Below are positions 12,534 through 23,701 of a DNA stretch of 64,000 nucleotides, in pieces. Under the pieces are notes generated by a model. The model did not search any database. It was not told where the DNA came from and saw nothing but the letters and a program-made list of their open reading frames with translations. Numbering within the stretch: position 1 is the first letter of the stretch; the number at the start of each line of letters is the position of its first letter. The translations under genes were made by a program, and so were the position numbers. The DNA comes from Phlebotomus papatasi (Eukaryota > Arthropoda > Insecta > Diptera > Psychodidae): positions 53,072,001-53,136,000 of the forward strand of contig NC_077222.1 in assembly GCF_024763615.1 (NCBI RefSeq), in the 5' to 3' direction.

Positions 12534-13224
12534 TACACTTAGAAATTAGTTATTTACATTGCGCTATACAGCCGTTCGTTCTTAGATTCAAAGGGACAGA
12601 TAATCCTAACCGGCTTATGTAGGTGAGATTCTTAACGTGAGCTAACTCGGAGTGCATGCAAATTCGATTTGGAGCTGAAGTTGGGAGACGCCATTCAGTT
12701 ATCTTGAATCAAATTCGTGAAATTATGCAAATTTTGTATTTAAACCAAAATATCAAAGATTTGGATGGAGAGACAGAAAAGTGATATATGGGTGAAATGT
12801 AGACCAGAATGTACTCTATAATTTTGCCGTAGAACATGATCTCATCGATTACTCAGAAGCCAAGATAAGCGAGGTTTTTGTTTCTTAACTCGTTTTTTCA
12901 TCCAGAGTTCCCCAAGTAGTCATTTGTTGAACTTCAACTATATCAAGGAATTGTTGTATTTTGTGGGACTTTCCATTTAAAATCCTATTTTAAGTGTCTT
13001 GGTGGAGTAGAGGCAGTCAAATTGGCATCTGACAAGGGAAGTACTCGAGTCATCAAATTCAGAAAAATCTGAGGCTTTGCTCAACTACGCATAAAGTCAT
13101 CAAATTAAACGTGATATATTCAAAAAGTGCGAAATCGGGTTAATTTTTTTTTAAAAATTCCCCAAAGTTGAAAATGACACCTTACGCAGCACATAATAAA
13201 GAAAATTCGTATGGGACTGCATGC

Positions 13225-13305
13225 GGCGCTGGCTCAGCGGTAGCGCACCGGGCGTTCAACGGGAGTGCCGCGGGTTCGATCCCCTGGCTCCGTCTGTTTT
13301 TTTTT
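13225..13305 (+). ncRNA. tRNA-like Pol III unit, left arm
   Basis: An A-box TGGCTCAGCGG at 13230-13240 and a B-box GGTTCGATCCC at 13273-13283 lie 32 bases apart, as in tRNA genes, followed by nine Ts at 13297-13305, a Pol III terminator. A D-arm-like GCTC/GCGC pairing is imperfect. The anticodon region reads CCGGGCGTTCAACGGG and does not fold well. No acceptor stem is convincing, so it is a tRNA-derived unit (SINE-head-like) rather than a working tRNA. Confidence 0.5.
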
Positions 13306-13446
13306 CCTTTTGATATCTTTTTTTTTCAATTAAAAATTCTATTCTTTATTAAGTAGTATTATTGTAGTGTAAATTGCTTATCTAGAGTGCTGAATTAAAA
13401 TCCCCAACAAATTTTTAAAAGCGATGAAAGTGCATCCCATAATTTA

Positions 13447-13704
13447 TCAAATAATCAATTTACTAGTAGAAAAATAAAAAAAAAACTGTATGTACTTACA
13501 ATCAGCTATCTGAGGATCGTTGTAAATATTATTTAAAGTTTTTATTGAAATTTTATAAAAGATTAGAAAGGTCGAAGACCCAAACCAATTTTTTTGGAAA
13601 AATTCATTTGGAAATCTGTGCTCAAATAAATGTTTAAGGCACACTTGTAATCCATATGCTCTCGTTGTGGTACTTTCTGTTTTAATCATTACCGAAATCC
13701 ACAA
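13447..13704 (-). other. Mirrored open frame, left arm
   Basis: An 85-codon frame shares a run of more than 45 residues with the frame at 13776-13991 on the other arm, including HRFPNEFFQKNWFGSS. In both copies the shared part is followed by GTAAGTACATAC, a good splice donor. HRFP followed by Trp is faintly reminiscent of a THAP domain, but the remaining signature is missing. I do not assign a function. Confidence 0.25.
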
Positions 13705-13775
13705 TACACAAATTAGTTTTTTTTAAAACTAATTAGTGAATATGGATTTCAGTAAAGAAATGATTAAAACAGAGA

Positions 13776-13991
13776 ATGCAATCACAATGTGCACATCGAA
13801 TGAAAGATATATACTTTCACAATCAGTTTGAGCACAGGTTTCCAAATGAATTTTTCCAAAAAAATTGGTTTGGGTCTTCGACCTTTCTAATCTTTTATAA
13901 AATTTCAATAAAAACTTTAAATAATATTTACAACGATCCTCAGATAGCTGATTGTAAGTACATACAGGTTTTTTTTTTATTTTTCTACTAG
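13776..13991 (+). other. Mirrored open frame, right arm
   Basis: This is the palindromic partner of the frame at 13447-13704 and is almost identical over its C-terminal two thirds, with the same donor-like GTAAGTACATAC after the ATTGTAAG codons. The upstream part differs because the arms diverge near the centre. Confidence 0.25.
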
Positions 13992-14149
13992 TAAATTGAT
14001 TATTTGATAAATTATGGGATGCACTTTCATCGCTTTTAAAAATTTGTTGGGGATTTTAATTCAGCACTCTAGATAAGCAATTTACACTACAATAATACTA
14101 CTTAATAAAGAATAGAATTTTTAATTGAAAAAAAAAGATATCAAAAGGA

Positions 14150-14230
14150 AAAAAAAAACAGACGGAGCCAGGGGATCGAACCCGCGGCACTCCCGTTGAA
14201 CGCCGGGTGCGCTACCGCTGAGCCAGCGCC
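14150..14230 (-). ncRNA. tRNA-like Pol III unit, right arm
   Basis: Mirror copy of the left-arm unit: A-box at 14215-14225, B-box at 14172-14182, T9 terminator (A run ending about 14158 on the plus strand). It differs from the left copy by one base in the anticodon arm (CCCGG instead of CCGGG), which restores a CCCG/CGGG stem. It is transcribed towards the left-arm unit. Confidence 0.5.
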
Positions 14231-15648
14231 GCATGCAGTCCCATACGAATTTTCTTTATTATGTGCTGCGTAAGGTGTCATTTTCAACTTTGGGGAATTT
14301 TTAAAAAAAAATTAACCCGATTTCGCACTTTTTGAATATACCACGTTTAATTTGATGACTTTATGCGTAGTTGAGCAAAGCCTCAGATTTTTCTGAATTT
14401 GATGACTCGAGTACTTCCCTTGTGAGTGATTTCAAAGCGTTATTATGGGAAAAATCAATTTTTTCACACTTAAACGGCAAAATCGAAGTGATAGCGTAGT
14501 CTGAGCGGAAAATGATGTATGGACGAAATGTAGAGACAAATGTGCTCTACAATTATGTTGAAGTAATCATCAAAATCGGTTCAGCGACAGTCGAGATAAT
14601 TGAGGTTATGTGATATTGAAATTGGTTTTTCGACTGTGGCGCCCCTGATGTTGGTCCCACAAAGTTCAAATGTTCTAGAAAGTTGTAGTATTTGGTGAGA
14701 TCTTTCGTTTAAGTCCTCATTCATCAAAATCGGTCACATAGAACCGGAGATATGATTTTTTGAATTTTGTGAACTTTGACCCCTCATATCTCCGGTTCTA
14801 TTGAAACCACAGCGCGCATACGCACCATTTTGGAAACGTCCTAGACTGGACTACAACATACTAAAATTTCATTAACTTGCACAATGCCGTTTTTGAGAAA
14901 AGTGACTTTGAATTTCGATGAATTTTGACGCTATCACAGCGCCACCTGTGGTGACTTTTTGAACTTCCATCTGAAAGTGCTCATCGAGACGAAACCAAAA
15001 AGGTAAAATTTAGGTCTCTATGTTAATTAGAACCGGAGATAGAGGCCGGTCAATGTTCGAACTTTGACCCCTTATAGCTCGGGTCAGAGGTTTTAGATCG
15101 ACTTAAGGTTTTTTTTGTTTGATAGGTATAATCAACGGCTACAACATACTAAAATTTCAGCCCGATGCACAATGGAATTTTTGAGTTATTTAACTTATAA
15201 GATTTAAAAATTTTCTTTTTAATAATAGCGCCCCTAGCGGTGGTTTTATGAACTTGCGATGTTAGAAGGGAAAGTGGCACTTCACGAGAGCTTTCCAAAA
15301 AGCCCTCACTTTTTAAATTCTGACAATTAGAACCGGAGTTATGGCCATTTTAAGAAATTTTTTTTGGACCCTTATAGCTCGGGTCTGGGGGGTCAGGGGA
15401 CCTTAAGTTTGGTATTGATGGAAAGCTCTAAGGCCCAGCTATAACATACTAAAATTTGAGCCCGCTCGATGCCATAGGGGCGGAGCTATTGAGAAAACAA
15501 AAAAAGGGGGGTCTTCAAAATGGCGGAAAGAGGGGTGGGGGGTGGGGGGTCAATGCACCAAGTTGCAATTTTCACCCGATATATAACCTTTGCCGAAAAC
15601 CGCAAGTCGATATCTTTTTTAGTTTAGGAGCTATTAAGCTCCAAAGAG

Positions 15649-15691
15649 CGGCCGGCCGGCCGGCCGGCCGGCCAGCCGGCCGGCCGGCCGG
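15649..15691. repeat. (CCGG)n microsatellite
   Basis: About 43 bases of CCGG repeats with one A interruption, extremely GC-rich within AT-rich surroundings and self-complementary. The equivalent point in the related repeat at 9543-9565 has CGTCCGTCCGTC, so a short tetranucleotide tract is an intrinsic part of this element's tail. Confidence 0.85.
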
Positions 15692-15826
15692 GAACGTAAA
15701 TTAGCCACATATATATTCGTGATCAGGAAGTGCTGAAACACATTTTGGCCAAATTTGAGGTCGATCGGACGACATGAAATTTTGTTAGGATTATAGTAGG
15801 TGAGATTGTTAAGAATCTCACCTAAT

Positions 15827-16370
15827 AACTCAAACGAATAACTGAAAGTGATGGAGCAGGGTATAACTCATCGAATTTAATTTAACACAGACAATTCGAC
15901 TTTTGATTTGCAAAACTTTAGAATTTTGAAGTTTTGATATAACATTTCTTCATGTTTCCATTTACACATGTTTCTGTGGGTAGTCTTACAGATCAAACGA
16001 TTAGAGATTGTAACTCGAGCTTATGAAGGACACTTCCCTGGAGGGAAGTCAAAAAAACATACCAAGGTTTTCGTTCAACGCTTTTCTTTCCTTTTAAAAT
16101 ATATTTTTTTAATTACCTTTAAATTTCTCTAGTGTGTAGAGACCATCAGATTCCTAATTCCTATTTAGTATTAACAGATTTGAATAGTTTTAATTATTGC
16201 ACAAAATTTAATCTTTCTTAACTATTACAAAATATGACGTGTTATCATGCATATTATTTGCCAGGTATATGAAATCAGTGACGATAGGGGGCATTAATAA
16301 AACGTTACATGTCACAAATTTCAAGATAACAGAAACTGAAACAGCAAAAAATAGCCTTAGATGACTTTAA
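15827..16370. other. No gene seen
   Basis: AT-rich. A partial relative of the 4799-4930 hairpin end (CTCTAGTGTGTAGAGACCAT) lies near 16127-16147. Confidence 0.45.
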
Positions 16371-16624
16371 CACTGTGAAAAAAAAGAGGCTGCGATGAAC
16401 TTTTTCTCGTCATTACTTTAACACTTTTTGGGTGTAAAAATATATCAACATTTTTTAATGTTAATTTTACACCTTTTAAGGGTAAAATTAACAGGAAAAA
16501 AGGGTAACTCTAACACACAATACACCTAAAAAGGGTAATATTTACACAGTTTTCGGATCAATACTGCAGGGTAAAATTAACATTTCCGGAATGTTATTTT
16601 AACTTTTTCGGATTTCCCTCAGTG
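16371..16624. mobile_element. CACTGAG MITE (copy 1)
   Basis: Ends CACTGTGAAAAAAAAGAGGC and TTCCCTCAGTG. The centre holds TGTTAATTTTAC repeats and CTGCAGGGTAAAATTAACAT. A second copy in reverse orientation is at 49677-49926. Both copies are flanked by AA on each side. Confidence 0.7.
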
Positions 16625-17869
16625 AATGGACCTAAACTTCTGAAGTTTGAAGGAATTTGAGTAAGGAATTCGGAAAATTAAAAATATTGAAATTATTGGT
16701 CCATTTAAAGAAATCCCTATAAGGAAAAAATTTTTGATTAACTTTTTTTTTTAATTTACGCGTTACTATAAGTGATTTCAGAATTAGTTGACGGTTAAAT
16801 ATAAATCCATTATCCATTTTTAAATTCTCCGAATTTTTCACCACTAGCAAATCGTTTATTATGCCTCTGGTACACCTTATATAGATCGGTACAATTTCAT
16901 GAAATCAAAATTCGCATCTTTTCTTTCTAAAAAGATTTCTATAAGTCTATTCAACTCTTTAGGGCTCAGAATTGGACTGAACTAAATTTAATTTGATGTG
17001 ACGTTCAAAAAAAGAAGAAGAGTATGAAAGAGTAAGATAAACAAATGTGAAATTTTTAAGAAAAAAGGGATCCGAATTTCGACTTTATGATTTTGTTTTT
17101 GGTCTAAAAGGTGTGCAGAAGCCATTAAGAATGATCACTCAAGAGAAAATTCGTCAAAAAGCGTGAGATCAAAAGAGGCAAAAATATGTACAGTTCTTAT
17201 CCAGTTCGCCTTTTATGCATTTTCTAGACCAGAACAGAAGAGTTTCTTATCATGATTTATTTTTAAAAATTACTTGAAAAGCACATTTTCATTTGCGACA
17301 AAATTTTAAAGGAATCAATTTCCTATAAAAAAAAAAAACAATTAAATAATTCCTATCATTTGCGAAGGCCCATAAAAGCGAATTAAATTGTTGCAAATTA
17401 TCCCAATCTTGCTTCTGCAATTTTAAGAAGATCACAAAATATATTTTCAGTAAATAGCTCGCCAACCATATAGATATTGAAGGTAAAAGAGAATATTTTA
17501 ATTCTAAAATATAAGATAAAAATATTTTAATTCTAAAAGAATATTCTAATTATAAATTACTTAGATCTTCTAGGAGCTTGTGACACAAATGGTAAAATAT
17601 TCTTTTTGTCATATTTTGCTCCACATTATTGATTTCAATTCAATAAGTCAAAAAGGAAAAGAGGAAAAAGAAATTAAATTTTAGACAGTTAAAATCTAAA
17701 ATCTTTACAAAAATAGTTCTAATTCTTATAATTGACATCTAATATGGTTGCAGGTAAAATAATGATTTCTTTATTTTCCCTTTGACAAAACTTTAATGCA
17801 AATTTCAATGTTTTTAAAATATTCTTTCCAGTGCTGATCAAAATTGATTTCTTGTTGACTAAATTTAAT
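16625..17869. other. No gene seen
   Basis: Strongly AT-rich. A small repetition of ATTTTAATTCTAAAA occurs around 17496-17550. No frames of interest. Confidence 0.5.
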
Positions 17870-18079
17870 TGTCCATTGTTCATTTCGCTCCTTGGAAATT
17901 ACAAGGGACTAACTCACTTTTCTGGAATTTTGAGATTTTAATGCACTTAGAAAAGGAAATTTAATAAATTTTCAGATGATTAAATTTATTAAATTTCGTC
18001 ATGAAAAATGTTTTTCAAAATTTCACACTTTTTGATTGCTTGCGCAATTTTGTTTGAAGTTAAAGAGCACAAAGTAGAT

Positions 18080-18223
18080 CCAACGCCCAATAACTCTTAT
18101 TTTGTAAACATGTTTTCGACATTTTAGTGAGAGTAAATGGAATCTACATCTAATCATCTCACTTACTCTGATAGGTTGTTTCAAAAACATGTTTACAAAA
18201 CAAAAGTTATTGTACGTTGGGTT
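18080..18223. mobile_element. M1 hairpin MITE (copy 2)
   Basis: Ends CCAACGCCCAATAACTCTTA and, inverted, CCAACGTACAATAACTTTTG. The centre resembles copy 1. Confidence 0.75.
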
Positions 18224-18385
18224 TTATCGTTCAATTTCTGTGAAACAAGGGACTAACTCAAGCAAGTTGATCCTTTGCCATTATAATTTCAGGAAAATTT
18301 GCGCATAATTTAGAATAACAAAACGCCAGCTCAGAAAAAAAAAATTTTGGAAGGTAACAATATGTAAGTTTCAATGTATACATTA

Positions 18386-19553
18386 GGGGAGACTGGAGCA
18401 AAAAGTCACAAAACGGATATTTTATTTTTTTACAAGCTACTCGAGCGCTTCAAAAATTTCTAATTTGCGCAGTTTTATAGGAAATTTACTGCTCTACAAC
18501 TTTGTGAAAGTAATTTTCCTCTATTTTGTAAGAAAATACGTTTATCGAGCCAATTTCTAAAAGGTAATTTTGTGACTATTCTCAAAAATGCTGGGGCAAA
18601 TAGTATCAGACATTGGGTATTATCATATTTTGATTTGCTTCATTACAGGCTTCCGTAAATTTGAAAAAATACCTAGAGGACATATTTTCATAGAAAATTT
18701 TTTCATCTACACCTTTGTAAAACACTGTTTCCTCTGCGAGAAAAGTGAGAAAACGAGAAAAGCGTTTTTTCAAGCTATTTTAGAAAAAAAAAACATATAA
18801 AAGACTGCAAATCGTTTGACCAATGCAAACAACAAGCGGCGAGACATGATAATGACGTTTCTTTTCGCCGTGAGACATCAGAAATTGTTTCGCTTTTTTG
18901 TTACTTTTTGCTCTATACCTTTTGTTACTTTTTACCCCAAGTGGCCTTCATGAGGTCTTAAAAGTACCTGAATTAAATTTAATGAATACATTTCTCCTTT
19001 GGTTAAAAGCTTGAACCGTTTACTTTAGTCCAATTTATTTTTTTTTCAATTCAAATTTTGTAAGAGTGCTGCTTGTCAGACCTCAGTTAGGGCAATGCTG
19101 TCAAGTAGTTTAGGTTAGATGGACTCACTTATATTTGTACAAAATAGCCTCATGGCTGAAGTACAATAAAGGAATTAATCAATCAATCCCCAAGTGGTTA
19201 TTTGTAATAAAAGGATTTCTGGAGTAAAGAACTTTTGTGAAATTCTAAAATAGATAGTGCATTCGTATTCAAAAAATCCAAATTATTTAGAAAATATTCA
19301 CCAGTGCATCAATTTTGGAAAGTAAGTAGGTAATAATTGTTATCTTTAGCAAGGAAAATATTTCAAAAATAGGGCTAAAAATTTCGATATTTTTTTTTTC
19401 TAAATTCCTTGTTCGAATTCTAAGAAACTTACGACATTGAAGAAGGTCTATGGAGGCTATCTATAGAAAAAAATTTGAGCCGCAATCCTTTTTACCTTGG
19501 AAGATATTAAATTTTGAATTTTTCAATTTGTGAGTTTTTGCCCCAGTCTCCCC
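18386..19553. mobile_element. TA-flanked GGGGAGACTGG element
   Basis: Left end GGGGAGACTGGAGCAAAAAG and right end, inverted, GGGGAGACTGGGGCAAAAAC, with TA at 18384-18385 and 19554-19555. A related end with the same terminus is at 58323. The interior has no transposase frame. The insertion at 18945-19187 is younger. Confidence 0.7.
18945..19187 (+). mobile_element. 5'-truncated LINE fragment with target duplication
   Basis: The 243-bp insert is bordered by a perfect 10-bp repeat CCCCAAGTGG (18935-18944 and 19188-19197). Its 3' end has AATAAAGGAATTAATCAATC, a polyadenylation-like motif and an (AATC)n tail. The related element at 57.96 kb shows the unoccupied site, ACCCCAAAAGTGG. This is the mark of a dead-on-arrival non-LTR retrotransposon. 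The clade cannot be told. Confidence 0.8.
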
Positions 19554-19710
19554 TAATGCTCATACAAATTGAAAAGAAATAAATAGTTTTTGTCCAGACA
19601 TTGAATAGAGATAATTACACATGGTTGAATCTTTCATGCTGTCTCCTGAAAAATTGTTGAAAATGAGTGGACTCCTTGTAATTTCCAAGGAGCGATTTGT
19701 ACAGTGTCAT

Positions 19711-22210
19711 TGAGTAATGTGAAGCCAAATTTTAAGCCATAGCACCACTATTACGAGTTCGAGCATTCTGCAAAGTATTTTGCACGAGACCACTCTTTTT
19801 TATAGTCCAGAGATCCGAATTATTGATTTACTGTGAGAAACCGATTTTCAAGGTCACAATATTTCCATTGAATTTTCAGAGTGGTTAGGGCGTATTTATC
19901 GATTATTTTGATATAATTTCAAAAGGATGGGAATTTATGAGTATTTCCCTTCGTGAATAGAACCAACGCTTGGTTTTTGTCACAGATGACTCAGCCCTAA
20001 AGCACATTACATCTCAATAATCGTTGGGATTTTGAAGGTCAACCCTGAATTTCAACGTTCAATTTTATTATAAGAAAAACTACCTATAAACGACATTTAC
20101 GATTGATTAAACTCTGCAAGAGGGACATTTTAGACAACAAAAAATCAGTTGATGAAATAGAAAAAAAATCATATTCAAATTAACCAAAAAAATAATAATA
20201 ATTTCAATGTCAGTTAAAAATCAACCATCCTGTTTGCCTGTTTGACGGCTGAGGGAGCGATTTCAAGGGGCCCATGTACAAATTTCTAATCCCTGGAATG
20301 AAAGGCAGGGGGAACTAGAATGGGACAGAAAAGGAAGAAAGGAGGGATTTCAAGGCCAACAAGGAATCAACATGTATCATAAAACACAGTAGAATGATGG
20401 GAGAAAAATCAACCCCTTGAGGGTTAGGTCTCGCGAACCCCTCTCTATATATATTTGCCCGCCAAAAACACCCATCTAAGAAACGCATTTTATTGCGCAA
20501 CAAGTTATTATTATTCATTCAAATGGTGTGTTTAGTGAATTTTCGCCACCATAACCGGATGAACTCACTGGTCTTTTCCATCCAATGCCCAATGAATTAT
20601 AGCGCCATATGGCTAACAAACACAACCCCTGGCACAGTTGAAGAGTATAGGGCTTGAGGAAGACAAAAAAGACACCAATTCCTCCCCTTTTCCCATTGTG
20701 TAATTGCGTCGTTTCACTACTAGCGTGAATTACAATTTTCAACAATACGAGCACAAGAGGTGGAAGGAGTCCCGTGTGATTCAGTTCTGAGAAATCATCA
20801 AGGGGTGCTTATCTCACAGTATTGAATCAAATTCTTAAACTGCTCCTTTTTCCATTTCTAAGCAAAGTTTTAATGAAGAGTAAACACAAATAAAAGATTA
20901 AATAAAAAAAAGTCTTTTCTTTTAAATTTCAAATATCCTAAAAACTGCCATTTAAATAAATCCCCCTTTAAAATTCACTGAGCATTTGAGAGCCAAGTGA
21001 AAATTATCCTGAGAAGAGATTCGTCATCAAACATCCATAATTTCTCTCCCTTCGAATTTTGTGGTTTTCCGCCCTTTGAAAGGGTCTCCCTGTAACAATA
21101 TCAACTTTGTTCCGAAGATTCTTCCTCATAGTTTTTTTGAGATTTTTTTCAACCTCCAAAATATCTACCTTTCTCAGATGTTTAATAATCATGCGTATTT
21201 AAAAAAAAAGAGATTTCTCAAGACCGAAAAAACGACACCGAAAACAACAAAGCACTTCCTTTTCCTTTCTCAATTATTATTTGAGATGATATAACGAAGA
21301 ATAAGAAAAAAAAATGAAGAGGAGACTCGCCTATTTACCAATTCATTTTTCTGTCACTCTCAGTATGAATCTACCACTCAAATTACAGTATAATTTGAGG
21401 AAATTGTATTAATATTTAAATTATTAATCCCTCAGCATTGTGTTTTTATGGAAAATTTCACTCTTGAGTGATCTAACGATCGTTTGTAGATCGTCTTTTA
21501 TTTACGCGTTTGGGTTGGATATTTTGTTGCAAATAGTTGTGAAATCTCTCATTCACCCTTAAAATCCCTTTCTCAACAATATCTTCTCTCTGTCAAGGTT
21601 CACAATTTTTGCCCTTGTGCACAAATACAGGCACAACTAAACCCTCAGAAAAAATCTAAAAGAGAAGATCCTCTTGCAATCCATCATTTTAGTTGAGCTC
21701 CGAAAGAGACTCACATGCAAATAGATTTACAGAGTTGAGATTACTTTAGACAAAAGATACAATATCTCAGGATATAAGGATGATTCAAAGAGAAATTAAT
21801 ATAACTTGAAATTTCATTAAACCTAAGGATAGGGAAAATAATCTACGGAAAAGTTGAGGGGAATAAAATTTCATATGAAATTTCTTTTACGAGAGTTCGT
21901 GGAGTTCGTAATAAAACGTCTCTAACAGTATCCCAAGCTCGTCAATATTAGTACCAGATTTTTTGAGAATTTCACGAAAATAATTTTTACAAAATGGTAC
22001 AAAAAGCACATTTGCTTCCCAGATAGAACAAAATAATGATCTAGAAAAATTTGTATAGCGGCAAAATTCTTATAAATATGTAACCATTCAAATTTTCTTT
22101 TTGGGATATAATGATATTTTGTTATTGCTAAATATTATCAATTTGTTATTATCGAATCTAAAGCATTGCTAGGTAAAATGATCAAATGTAGTGAGTAATC
22201 TGTTTGAAAA
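19711..22210. other. No recognised gene
   Basis: A signature GAGTTCGAGCATTCTGCAAA at 19758 is one of about six copies in the window. The part from about 20200 to 20760 is less AT-rich with frames on the minus strand (20315-20518, 20515-20754) that I do not recognise. The rest is AT-rich. Confidence 0.4.
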
Positions 22211-23701
22211 CCAATGATGGACCCAGATAAGCTTATTTTAACTGAGATTCTTTACAAGCAACCTCGGAGTGCTCTCAACTCGGAATGCTTAACTCTTTCA
22301 CGTCATTAGGGTTATATATGACCCGAGGAAAAAAGTTTATTTTGACTATTTACATTAATTGAAATCTATCTGTTTGTGCACGACATCATAATAGAAGGAT
22401 GTATGTAAGATTCTTGGCTAATTTTCTCAAGACTCCAGATATTCCGGAAAAGAAAATATTTGAGATCAAAAATCACGAATTTCGAACTTTGTGAAATGAC
22501 TTTTCATTTTCAAAATTTTTTATATTCATTTTTTTTTCAGCAAAAAGTTCTTTAGAAACATAAAATAGAATATCCAAAGATTGTAGAATGCATATTTTGA
22601 TATAATAAACTACTCTCAATTTTCCAGAAAAGCGCGTGGAATTTCCCGGGTCATATATGACCATATTGTCGGCAAGGGAAAAGTTTATGAAAGTGTTTTA
22701 GTGCCAACAATGCAGTTGGGACATTGCTTTTCTTTGTGAAATCCAGGAGGAAAATATCTTGCTCCTGGACGTTTCATCTTATATCTGATGAATTATAACA
22801 TATTTTGCAATATTTTAGAGTATTCTGCAAGCGTCTCATATTGTGCAATTGTATTGTGTGTGAATAAATATGTAGATAAGTTTATTTTTGCCAAATACCA
22901 CTCAAAACATTGTGACAGAAACTGTTCAAGGGATTACCAGGAAGATTCCTTGAACACCAGGAGTACAGTGTTCATCAAAACAATCCAGTTTGCCATGGTT
23001 TTGGCCAAATTAACAACTTCAAGCAAAAAAACTCTTAAAAAGCCCGTGATATAGATTTTGAAAATGGTATGTACACTTCCCTTGAGGACAATAGGGTCAT
23101 ATATGACCCGGAGTTTTTCCGAGTTTTCACGCAATGGGATTTTTTTCCTCCCAGAACTATTATATTTGATCATAAAGCATTAGGAAAAACTCAAATTTAC
23201 ATGAATTCACTTGCTGAATAAAAGTGTGACACGAAAGAGTTAAAAATCCAATTATGAGCTGATTTTTGGTGGTAAAGAATCGTGTCGAGCAAATTGCTCT
23301 TGGTGGCAGAAACGGATAAATGAGCTCGACGTGATTCTTTACTGTGAGGTCTCGGGTTCAAAGCTGAGCAGCAGCAGAAAAAGATTTCTTATGTCATATC
23401 GGCTTTGAATTCGTCCAGTGAATGAATGAGTAGTAATACCAATGGCGTATATTGGCAAACAACTCGGAATGCTTGAAAATTCGATTGTGAGTTCAATTTT
23501 GACGGTAGAGAATCGCGTCGAGCCAATTTTATCCATTTTGGCCGCCGGGAACAGTTTGCTCGACGCGATTCTTTACCCCAAAATTCAACTCACAATCGAA
23601 TTTTCACACATTACGAGTTGCAAGCACTTCGAAATGCATGCATTTCGAGATCGCCTGTAAAGAATCTTAGCTAACATAAGCTTATCTGGGCTTATCATTG
23701 G
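22211..23701. mobile_element. F1 element (copy 3) interrupted by a piggyBac-like MITE
   Basis: The left end CCAATGATGGACCCAGATAA and the right end, inverted from about 23701, CCAATGATAAGCCCAGATAA continue as matching arms through TAAGCTTAT, GAGATTCTTTACA and the CTCGGA/CTCGAA block. TTAA-flanked element 22293-23239 is inserted in the left arm. A hairpin with GCTCGACGCGATTCTTTACC arms fills about 23455-23625. Confidence 0.65.
22293..23239. mobile_element. piggyBac-like element (CTCTTTCACGTCA ends)
   Basis: TTAA at 22289-22292 and 23240-23243 flank CTCTTTCACGTCATTAGGGT on the left and, inverted, CTCTTTCGTGTCACACTTTT on the right. The subterminal GGTCATATATGACC palindrome recurs at about 22316, 22650 and 23098. 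It is 947 bp without a transposase frame. Confidence 0.7.

Larger units (their letters stand above)
13032..14423. repeat. Long perfect-axis palindrome carrying tRNA-like units
   Basis: The two arms of about 695 bp are reverse complements around an axis near 13727.5. Every landmark I checked sums to 27455, from ACAAGGGAAGTACTCGAGTC at 13032 to its complement ending 14423, and both tRNA-like units. Arms are near-identical on the outside and diverge near the centre, where AATTAG and CTAATT flank a T/A tract. I see no clear target duplication. It may be a foldback element or an inverted duplication. Confidence 0.85.
12620..15826. mobile_element. F1 composite element (copy 2), split by a palindrome
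   Basis: The left terminus TAGGTGAGATTCTTAAC (12620) recurs inverted at the right end (GTTAAGAATCTCACCTA, ending 15825). Inside are three diverged units of about 290-300 bp with landmarks GCGCCCC at 14639, 14939 (GCGCCAC) and 15228, and AACCGGAG at 14742, 15031 and 15331. Similar unit sequence left of the palindrome (about 12780-12960) shows that the 13032-14423 palindrome interrupts the array. The right tail has the CCGG tract and resembles the minus strand of 9543-9746. Confidence 0.5.
17870..19710. mobile_element. E1 element with inverted ends, carrying three nested insertions
   Basis: The ends are inverted copies of CGCTCCTTGGAAATTACAAG (left from 17886, right ending 19694). A second copy begins at about 35080. 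Inside are an M1 MITE (18080-18223), a GGGGAGACTGG element (18386-19553) and, within that, a LINE fragment (18945-19187). Confidence 0.6.

Noticed and set aside
13447..13991. THAP-domain transposase remnant
   Set aside because: Only HRFP...W is reminiscent; the zinc-binding Cys/His pattern is absent.
15797..15826. Helitron-like 3' end (hairpin followed by CTAA and T)
   Set aside because: The hairpin runs into the CTAA without the usual spacer, and the same sequence is part of an inverted terminus at 12620.
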